From: Microvelia longipes
Lineage: Eukaryota; Arthropoda; Insecta; Hemiptera; Veliidae
Direction: 5' to 3'
DNA length: 64,000 nucleotides
NCBI GenBank assembly: GCA_018340805.1
Contig: JACMZG010001863.1
Coordinates: forward strand, 22,511,794 to 22,575,793
Below the pieces are notes generated by a model. That model was not told where the DNA came from. It saw only the letters and a list, made by a program, of their open reading frames with translations, and did no database searches. Positions within the stretch are counted from its first letter, which is position 1. Each line of letters starts with the position of its first letter. Below are positions 39,616 through 48,884 of this stretch, one piece after another. Position numbers and translations under genes: made by a program.

Positions 39616-40836
39616 AAGTATAAAAGAACTACAACTGTGTGTAAATTTGAAAATTCCTGGACGTGATCACAAAAAGCTATCTGGATTTCAATGAGAGCTG
39701 TAAAAATAAAACCATAGGTGTGCTAGTATATCATACATAGACTCTAGTTTAATCAATCTAATTTTAAGTGTAAATAAACAAACATACATAAAATATAATA
39801 TAATAAACAAACATATCGAAAACTACTCTTGTCGCTTTTTACTCTTTTCAGTGAAAAAGCTGTGTGAATAAATATTTTTATTTAGTTTTATATGAATACT
39901 CTAAACTAAAGCGTAATTTAGGGTTTTTTTCTGAATTCCAAACTTAAAGTTTCTGAGTTTAATATTACTAATTCCGCTCACAATAGCACTTAATTGATAA
40001 AGTTGTTTCTCAGTTATAGTAACATGTTATGCTTACAGTTCTGTATCCGTTTAGAAAGGAGGTTCCGTTCTGTTAGTTTAGCTAGATGTAGGTAATTTGG
40101 TGTAATTTTGAAAGGTATACACTACAGTTGCCACTCCCTTTACTATTCTATCTCTAGGTAGTTTAATATGACCCATTTCTATCGATTTTGTACATCCAAT
40201 ATAGCCTTTCCTATTCTTGAGGGCAAACATAGTTGGCTTCCTTTGCAGTATGGCTTCAAGCTCCAGCTACCCGCATAATCCTTCCCACTCTGTATTACCA
40301 ACTCATTATTTTTACTCCATCCCGTCTCTACTCGTTCTAAAAATGTTTAAAATTACTTTATATCCATGGAACGAAATTTAAATAATTATTCCTTAATTAT
40401 TTAAGGAATCAATTTAGTTTATAAAATAAATGAATGAACTTGCAAAAAACTATAATTTTTTTTAATTTTTATACTTAAAACAAGTATTACTTAAATATCC
40501 AATCCTTTAAAATAGTGCCAATGATGAGGAGGCAGAAATTCTTAGTGTTGGTTAGATATTTTAAAAATTAAATCAATTATTATACTTTTGAAAAATTAAG
40601 AAAACTATGTTGGCTACCTTAAAATTTATACAATGCAATCAATTGGAAAAAATGACTTAATTTTGATTATAATATACTCTACAATAAAAAAACCGTACAA
40701 AAAAACTTTTTTGTACGGTAAAGAGAAAGGAAAATCTATAACGTTGCAACTTCGTCTCTTAACTTAAATTTAGTTTTTAAATATTAAATACACTTTTTTG
40801 CTTTTCCTCTCGCACTACCATCTACATAAAAATATC

Positions 40837-41259
40837 TGGCGTGGTGGTCCGCAGCTGTGCGAATTTCCGTTGGAATCCTTTCTATCTTGCGCATCAATCT
40901 AGTTCTTGCTCTGGTTTTAAATGTATGCTTCATAGTCGGAACAGTAAAACTTTTACTTGTCTGTTAATGCATGGATTATTCAAAGGAAGTGCGCATAGGT
41001 TATCTAAACTATGCTTGCCCTTGCATAATGAATACTGCACTACATTTTAGACAGTCATAGAAAGATTAGTTCACGCTAATCTACAAATTTTTTAGCTCAT
41101 TCCCTTTGAAAAATCCAAATCGACAGACAAGTAAAAGCGGTACTCTTCCGACTATGAAGCATATATACATAAAATCTAAGCAAGAACCAAGAACTGAATT
41201 GGTGCGCAAGAAAGCAAGCATTCCAAAGGAAATTCGCCCGGCTTTGGACCACCGCACCA
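40837..41259. mobile_element. Foldback element with ~160-bp inverted arms
   Basis: The left arm (40837-40995, tggcgtggtggtccgcagct...) and right arm (41096-41259, ...ttggaccaccgcacca) are reverse complements at high identity over their whole length. They include 'gtatgcttcatagtcgga' against its complement. About 100 bp lie between them. There is no coding content; open frames here are by-products. Relatives lie at 11405-11745, 15890-16253 and 29348-29664. Confidence 0.75.
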
Positions 41260-43385
41260 TAATTTTATCATAATGTCTGTCTATGTATAATTTAAAAGTA
41301 TGTCTGCGTCACGCATTGATCCTATGTATTTATGCTAGAGAGTTAAAACTAGATGCAAAAATGAACTCTTAGGTCTACTTAATCTTATTACTATAAGTTA
41401 ATTAATTCTGTTTAATTCTGCTTGAAACTTTGTAAATCTAAAATACTTTATTAACGACACCAACTTCGTCTCTCCACCAATAAGCTTTATTAACTCTAAG
41501 CAGAGCCGGCTTATGGCCAAAAAAAATACTTTATATTATTTTTTTTCGTTTTGTTAACTGCAGCTCTCTCTTTACCTTATGAAACAAGCAGGCCGATGAA
41601 GCCATGAACTTTAAGGGGGCTTAGCCTAAGGAGTAGTTGTGATGCAGGTCCATAACATCTTGCCTGACGGCAGACTGCAGGTGTATATTGAACCATCTGC
41701 TAGCATCTCATCGTACCAGTACCTAATCATAACATCTGCTTCATCCTGATATCCTTACCAACATAACTTACAGGTATTTTTTATGTCCCATCCTCTGTCC
41801 ACTTCATTGATCCATATCCTATTCTAAATCAGATTTAAGTAACTGAATTTAGTGTTTACCTACTTAATTATGATTAAACTTATTATTTTTACGATTTTCC
41901 CAAGAAATTTTAATGAATTTCTTATAATCAAACTTGAATTTGAACTTATTGCCCTAAATTTCACAATTTCCGGAATATTGTACTCTTTAAATTCATCTAA
42001 AGAGAGAATTCAAAAATTAAAATTAAAATGTCCAAGATTTAAGTTTATACAATGGTTTTTTATGCAATGGAAATATTTTCTTAGATTAAGTTTAATTTGT
42101 CTTTTATAAGATGCAAATGTTAGATTATGTTAGGTACCTTTTGCATTTTCGTCAGGTTTAAGTTAACTTATTCAATTAATAACTAATTTTATATTGACCA
42201 TTCGACAACGAAGGAAATGGGAGAAAAAATTAGTTTTTCAATATGTTTATATTATTTAAACCTTTTTCTTATTGAAATCTTGTTACACATGGTAATTTTA
42301 ACATATCAAAAAAGTTTAGTGTAGAAGTGCCTATTATTGTTTGGACATAAGTGTGAAGCTATAAGTTATAAGGAAATGCGTGTAGTGTAGAAAGCAGTAT
42401 GTGCAATACCAGGTGACCCATTCCCTATCATGTTTATATCAAGAGAAATCAATAATAGAGAAGGTTACGTCTTAATGATTATTGCATCTGGGAACACCTA
42501 TATAGAGAAGCTTCAGGATAGTAAAGTGAGATACTAGTGACAGATGTAAAAGGTCTGTCAGAAATTCCTGTCTCAGAGTGTGTCACTGCAACTGACACAG
42601 CGGTTGTTTTGACAAATCTCCCCCTCTCGACAGAACTCGTAGTTGAGTTGCCAAAGCCATCTCTTCACTTCAGACATGGAGTATAGTTGAAGGATAGAGT
42701 TATACACAGATAAAGAGCTTTATATTACCATAGCAACCAGGATGACCCACATCCTGTATATGCTTGTATACTATGTGTTAAACCATTCAAATCAAGAACC
42801 AAAACTCGACCATAATATACGACTTCAGAATAATATTATACTCATCGAGACTCTTTTCTACTCGATTCGAATTCGATACTTGATATCTTTGTTATCTTTG
42901 CATCGCTCAAGAGATTTTTCTCAATTTTATACTTTTGTTGATGAATTTATTAAAAAAGCTATAATAATATTGAATTAATACCCAGCTTGATGATAATAAT
43001 AATAATAAAGCACACAGCTAGTTATTTGTTTAAAGCAAATGTATTGATAAGAAGAATAGTACTTTCGTAAAAATGTATTTAAGAACCACTTATTTATGCA
43101 ATAAAATTACTTTCATGGGCAGACTAAGGGGTGAAAGGGGGGGGGGGAGATCATCCTTCCTAAAAATCACATTATTTTTTTGAATAAATAATGTGCCTCC
43201 TATTTTAATTTTATATTAAATACTCTTTTATATAAATAAAGTTGTAAATGAGCGTATAGGCGGTAGGTATAAATAATTCTAAATGTGTATTTATCAAATT
43301 TAAATCTTTATTAACCTAATTTTAAAGTTATTGATCAACAAAAGGAATAAATTTACCCAAAACACTGGTACCTATGTGTTTTGGG
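41260..43385. other. Intergenic, no recognised gene
   Basis: AT-rich sequence. The frame at 41852-42109 is low-complexity and unconvincing. A moderate-G+C block lies at about 42.4-42.7 kb. Confidence 0.5.
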
Positions 43386-43389
43386 TACA

Positions 43390-43985
43390 CATATGTTGGC
43401 CTGTTTCTATTCGTTTTACTTGTTAAAATTTCGATCCCCAACAAATAATTGTGATGAATGTAATTTACTTCGTACACACAGCGAATTTAACAGGCGATCG
43501 TATTGCATACGTATGCAATACGGTCAACTAACTTCACGGTTCTTACAGCGTATTTGTTTAATCGATCGAGTAAGATTACGTGATAACGTGATAACTGATC
43601 CCGCCAAAACATGGCGTCTTTTATAGTGAAGGTTCACTTTTGGTTATAATGAAGTTTAAAACAAAAAATATATTTAATTAAATTGTGATTTCTTTACATA
43701 ATAATAAAGTTACACTAAAAAAAATAATATTCCAAAAGCTATTTGATCAAAAACGGTAATATAGAAGTGAAATAAAAGTTCGACGAGAAGGTTATCCGTT
43801 AAATACGATCGTCTCCAAAGGTACATACAGCGTATCGGGGGATCCATCTAGATTCCATCTCCCTAGTTCTAGCGTATGCGATCGGATCCCCTCCGCATAG
43901 TTCATACAGCTAATATTACCGTATTGAGAGATCGTATTCTATACGATCCGCGGATCTAGAAGTGCGTGTGAACGTACTAATTGTA
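43390..43985 (+). repeat. Dispersed repeat, copy 1 (related to 49.1-49.9 kb)
   Basis: Shares 'aaggttcacttttggtt', 'gtgatttctttacataataa', 'taaagttacactaaaa' and 'gattccatctccctagttct' with copy 2. It is CpG-rich in its second half (gatcggatcccctccgc). It ends near 'gtgcgtgtgaacgtac'. Confidence 0.5.
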
Positions 43986-44221
43986 TTGAAAGCGATAGAT
44001 TCGATGACCCTTTTTCAATTTGATTGAATCCTAACCAATCACTCCATGCGTCGCGTTCTGTTCGTGCTGTATTCAATCCCTGCTCCTTTTCTTTATTCAA
44101 TAAATCCGTCCACTGAATGTTAGATATCGGAGTTGAATAGTACGAAACATGTAAGCATGTACTGAATGCTTTAAGTTCATTATGTTCAATTACTAGGTAT
44201 GAAATGCTTTTATTGTTTTCA

Positions 44222-44368
44222 GCAACGTTTTGATAAGTAAGTATACTTACGTTTTGATAAGTAAGTATACTTACGTTTTGATAAGTAAGTATACTTACGT
44301 TTTGATGAGTAAGTATACTTGCGTTTTAATAAGTAAGTATACTTACGTTTTGATAAGTAAGTACACAT
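44222..44368. repeat. Tandem array of a 24-bp unit, about six copies
   Basis: The unit is acgttttgataagtaagtat+actt. Each holds the 10-bp palindrome AAGTATACTT. Copies differ at one or two positions. Confidence 0.85.
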
Positions 44369-44472
44369 ATCAAATTTATAATATGGACATTTATTAAAAT
44401 ATAGACATAAGAACCACTTGGGTGTTCGTTAAGCTCCTGTATAGTATGGTTATATTGACACTCTTGATAAAG

Positions 44473-44524
44473 AACGCGTATTGTGTTATAATAAGGAAAG
44501 AACGCGTATTGTGTTATAATAAGG
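44473..44524. repeat. Direct duplication of about 28 bp
   Basis: 'aaagaacgcgtattgtgtta' followed by 'taataagg' occurs twice in a row. Confidence 0.7.
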
Positions 44525-45006
44525 CTCAGTATACCTGATTTTCTAGATAAATAAAATTCTAATAAACTAAGAATGTACTAAAAACAGAACTTCAAATGTT
44601 GCGGCTTATTTCGAACAAGTTAATTAATTACATAATAATTTTGAGAACTAGAGGTTGTTGAAGAACAAAGAAATCTAATGAACGATAAGTTATAGTACGT
44701 AAGCTCTTATACATTTCTGTTACCCTGTTACGACTTTATAGAAAAGGTTTGGCGTCCATCCACCTCTCTTGAACAAAACCGACTTGTATAAGAGAAAAAT
44801 TTACTAACTAACTACATTAAATAAGTTTTTTACTGAGACCTCTGCGTACGCCGAAATAGACACACCTGCAGTTGAGGCCTTCAACATCGCGTCTTCTCGC
44901 GATGTAGAACAACAAAATTAAAAAAATATTTTCACAATTCTACTAACGAAAAGAAAATTTACTAGAAAAATGTTTATACAATTTTTATTTAACCAATTTT
45001 AACCAG

Positions 45007-45174
45007 GATGAACATAAGCAGTATGGCATTGATATATTTAATTGTAAAAAGCCATCAGAAGTTGAAGAAAATTTGTTGTTTTTAGTTTTCAACAGAAAAA
45101 CAAAATGGTTTTTAAAGAAGGTTTCTCAACATGATGAAGCCGGAGTAAAGACGTGGCCTTCCCGTCTTGGCTAA
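45007..45174 (+). other. Terminal-exon-like segment, unknown protein, with a second frame open beyond it
   Basis: A pyrimidine-rich acceptor (ttaaccaattttaaccag) leads into 56 codons open to TAA at 45172-45174. They begin DEHKQYGIDIFNCKKPSEVE and end KWFLKKVSQHDEAGVKTWPS. From about 45149 a second frame is open to 45352 and reads as a hydrophilic protein (AKYSQRYSRFGGSPN, then GRDEDKKRENFHEEWP). The join could be a frameshift in a broken gene, or two unrelated frames. I do not recognise either part. Confidence 0.3.
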
Positions 45175-45517
45175 ATATAGCCAGCGTTATTCAAGGTTCG
45201 GAGGTTCACCTAACGTGGCTTCAAACGTTGTTCCCGATAAAACCTTTCCCCGTCACAAACACACGCCTCAGGACGGTAATGCGGGACGCGATGAGGATAA
45301 GAAGAGGGAAAATTTTCATGAAGAATGGCCACATCTGGTATTAGGAGACTAGACTTTGAAAGGAGCTCGACAAAAATCGAGACTACCTTGTAAAATATTT
45401 TTTGACTCTACCTGACATCTAGCGGAAATATATTGAAACTTAAATAATAATCTGCAGACATAAATACGTTTTAATCATGGCATGCGTATATAATATATAA
45501 GACCGGCAGCATAAATT

Positions 45518-45880
45518 TTTATTTTTCCACATTTATACCACAGTTATATAGGAAAAATAATTTGTGTGCGCTCAAAATACGAAACCGGGATTTCACATGA
45601 ATTATTCGTTTAAAGATTATGTAGTATAAATATTATAGTAGGTATATTACATAATCTTTGATTCGTTTCAGGAGTTTTTAAGGCCCCTTGTGTAGGAAAT
45701 GCCTCGTTGTCTGTCTGTCTGTGGGTGAATGTGTGTGCGTGTGGGTGGGTAGGTAAGTATGTTTGTCCGTTACCATTGTTGCCCCCTGTGTGTTTGTGTA
45801 AAAGAAGAGAGTTGAAACTTAAATATTTATAGGTCTAGTTTTGCTATCCGAAATTTTTTGATGTCAATAGCAATCATTGC
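45518..45880 (+). repeat. 5S-like dispersed element, 5' part (copy E), carrying a 49-bp insertion
   Basis: Leader 'ccacatttataccacagtta' and 'gaaaccgggatttcacatga', then the (TG)-rich part and 'gttaccattgttgcccc'. It is broken at 45612-45660 by a small insertion with an 8-bp duplication. Confidence 0.6.
45612..45660 (+). mobile_element. 49-bp miniature insertion with terminal inverted repeats and 8-bp duplication
   Basis: AAAGATTATGTA at one end and TACATAATCTTT at the other form 12-bp inverted repeats. The flanks are exact copies of ATTCGTTT (45604-45611 and 45661-45668). Other copies of the host repeat run through this point without interruption (for example 'tatccgttttaagtg' in copy A), which supports a true insertion. 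Confidence 0.7.
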
Positions 45881-45904
45881 AAGTATGAATATAAAACAAA
45901 AAGC

Positions 45905-46046
45905 CTTCGACCTCGGCCTTTTGGCTGCTATGCGTTACGTCGCATAGCAGCCAAAAGCGCTAGGGGGCCACTTAACGATCCCCGCGCCTTCATGTTACCA
46001 CGAAGGCGCAGAAGTCGCACCTGTGTGTCCTGAAATAGGACACACA
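45905..46046. other. Cluster of three GC-rich hairpins
   Basis: cttttggctgctatgcg, loop ttacgt, and its perfect complement (17-bp stem); then gcgccttc...gaaggcgc (8 bp); then ctgtgtgtcct, gaaat, aggacacacag (11 bp). G+C is far above the surroundings. Confidence 0.7.
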
Positions 46047-46159
46047 GCTGTTATTCTCTATCAGTTTGTCATATTACTAGTTTATTATAAGTGGCATACT
46101 TCCTCGATATAAGCGAATTTTAAAATGTATTTTCCAAAAACGTGATTTATTTATATTTT

Positions 46160-46510
46160 GTTATATATAACAATCGATAAAACCGGAACAAATGCTAATC
46201 ATAACTTTTAAACTTCATACTTTTATTATCTATACATATTAGTATGTAAAAAAATTCACAACCATAAGACAATTTTTTGAAGTTCAATGATTTGTTGAAA
46301 TTTTCGCTGAGTCATTATTGTGGGTTAATGACACATATTTAATAAACAATATGGTTCAGGATAACTAATCTATACATATTAGTATGTAAAAAAATTCACA
46401 ACCATAAGACAATTTTTTGAAGTTCAATGATTTTTTGAAATTTTCGCTGTCATTATTGTGGGTTAATGACACATATTTAATAAACAATATGGTTCAGGAT
46501 AACAAAGTAA
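46160..46510 (-). repeat. 5S-like element fragment with a 139-bp tandem duplication
   Basis: Reverse-oriented middle part of the family ('gaaattttcgctgagtcatt', 'gtgggttaatgaca'). The unit beginning 'ctatacatattagtatg' is present twice, at 46230-46368 and 46369-46503, almost identical. The second copy lacks 'gag' in the 'gctgagtcatt' region. Confidence 0.65.
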
Positions 46511-46638
46511 TTTTCGTACTGTTTCATTTTGTTCTGAGAAAGCATTTGAAAGTGTTTTCGGCGCACGGGAATGAGTTCAAAATCCGGTTTTAGGTCCCCA
46601 GCCACGAAAAAATTCGTTTCGCAAAACTTAATATTTAC

Positions 46639-46979
<341 letters not shown>

Positions 46980-46999
46980 AAAGTAAATAAAGTTGACAA

Positions 47000-47345
47000 G
47001 CATGTAGCCATGTATAAGAATTACATATTTGCCAAGTTTTATCTCATCAGAATTAGTTCAATTTTTATTGAATGACTTGTGGTAAAAAATCAGAAAAAAA
47101 TAATTGAATTTAAATTTGCTACATGTGTAAACCTTTACTGAATAAATAAGTACACTAAGTTTCGTTTCAATATGACAAGTATATCTATGACTTTGGATGA
47201 ATCATAAAAATTAAGCAGCATTGAGCGTGGTCAGTGCCGTATGGGTGACCGCTGAGAATGATACGGATACATTTACTATCTGAGGACGAGCGAAGCGAGT
47301 CCGAAGCAGGAAGGATGAGCGTAGCGATTCCGATGTCATGACGAA
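47000..47345 (+). repeat. 5S-like element, 3' part with the best-preserved 5S segment
   Basis: The 5S-like block at 47209-47266 reads ttaagcagcattgagcgtgg, then tcagtgccgtatgggtgacc. This follows the 3' half of animal 5S rRNA (AAGCAGCAT...GGT-AGT...ATGGGTGACCGC). It is followed by 'gaggacgagcgaagcgagtc' and 'gatgagcgtagcgattcc'. Confidence 0.65.
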
Positions 47346-47453
47346 AAGAATGTAATTTTGTTGAAAAATGTAATTAATCATGGACAACTTATTGCATGAC
47401 TTAAGAATTGGTCTCTAAAATAATAAATAAATAAATAATAAATAAATTAAATA

Positions 47454-47477
47454 ATATATATATATATATATATATAA

Positions 47478-47509
<32 letters not shown>

Positions 47510-47543
47510 CGTTTCGCAAAACTTTATTTACTTTATATATATC

Positions 47544-47606
<63 letters not shown>

Positions 47607-47618
47607 TAGATATATATA
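47454..47618. repeat. (TA)n tracts
   Basis: TA runs at 47454-47509 and 47537-47618, separated by 'cgtttcgcaaaactttattt'. Confidence 0.9.
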
Positions 47619-47689
47619 AAGTAAATAAAGTTTTGCGAAACGAATTTTTTCGTGGTTGGGGACCTAAAACCGGATTTTTTTAAAATGCG

Positions 47690-47890
47690 CATTTTCAAGA
47701 AATTGTGCATTTTCAATACACTAGGAGCTACAATGATAACAGACACACACACACAGACAACTTTGTGAAAACCACTCAGGAGGTCTTAAAAATATCTGAA
47801 ACAGATAATTCCGGTGATATCCCGGTTTCGGATTTTTTTTGCAAACAATACTTTTCCTATAATACCGTGGGTATATAAGGAAAAGTAAAA
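47690..47890 (-). repeat. 5S-like element, 5' end fragment
   Basis: Reverse-oriented fragment with 'ctaggagctacaatgataac', 'ggtgatatcccggtttcgg' and leader 'gggtatataaggaaaagtaa'. Confidence 0.6.
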
Positions 47891-48249
47891 AAAAAATATT
47901 GTTTTTTTTTTATAAAAAGCTAAGCTATTGATTTTATAAAACTGGGTAGCAAAGTAAAGGCCTGTTTGCTTTATGGCATTCATTATAATCTATACTGCGT
48001 AGTTTAGCAAGTTAAGCGAGGTCGTTTTTAATTATTTTACTTGACAGTGTACTTTTGACGACGTGAGTTCCTGATGCAACGCATTACTATTATTTCTACT
48101 GTGAACCAAGTTTTCCTATTTTACCGTGATAGCAATGTATAAAATTAAGGTTACAATAAAACAATTATCGCCTGCTTTCCAAAGATTGTTTGTGTTTTGT
48201 TTTGTTCTTTAAACGTTCTGTTCTACTATGTAATTGTGTACTGTTCATT

Positions 48250-48325
48250 TGAATATATTAATATTCGAAGGTGTTCAGGTTACTTTTTCGATGTTTCAAA
48301 TTCAACTAGTATTACTCCTCTGCCT
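48250..48325 (+). mobile_element. Partial MITE, GGAGGTTTCAATGAG family
   Basis: Only the 'cgaaggtgttcaggttactt', 'cgatgtttcaaattcaact' end is present, about 560 bp upstream of the CCNDBP1 start codon. Confidence 0.45.
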
Positions 48326-48884
48326 CTAGTTATAATAGGAATATAGAAAAAGTTAATGAAAAATGAAAATAAATTTTAAAAACATATCTGTTTGCGCCAA
48401 ACAATGTCGTACTTGCGCTTTTTTCACATATTTTTTCCACTAATATGTCAGTTTCATTACAAGCGGCTGTGATTCTATCACAAAATAGATAATAAAATGA
48501 TTTATTTATGAATTTAATTCATTCAAATGGAAATTTTACTGTGTAATTTATTTAATATTTATTAAAACAAATTGTCCTTTATTGCCCCAAAAGATGATTT
48601 TTTGAACATGATTCTTCGCAGCCGCTGTTTGATTAATGTTATCATGTAACATGTTTTTTTCGATTGGTTTCTTTCTTTCCTTTTATACCTCGTGCGCTGA
48701 TCCTCTGAAAGTTTACTATTGAATAAAAATATTTAATATTTGTTTCTTATGAATTTACATAGTATTTATGCACAATTCTTGCGGTAATAAAGGTATACGG
48801 CAATATTATTTTAAAAGGATTAGTTTTTCTAGATTTCAATTATAGAGTCGTTTGAAAATTTTAGTGTCTCTCTTTTTATAAGTC

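Larger units (their letters stand above)
33556..40800. other. Intergenic, no recognised gene
   Basis: AT-rich, with blocks of moderate G+C at about 33.7-34.0, 34.4-34.75, 35.2-35.5 and 36.95-37.2 kb. Open frames at 33623-33991 and 34436-34730 lack ATG context, splice partners or recognisable domains. They could be relics or regulatory DNA. Confidence 0.45.
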
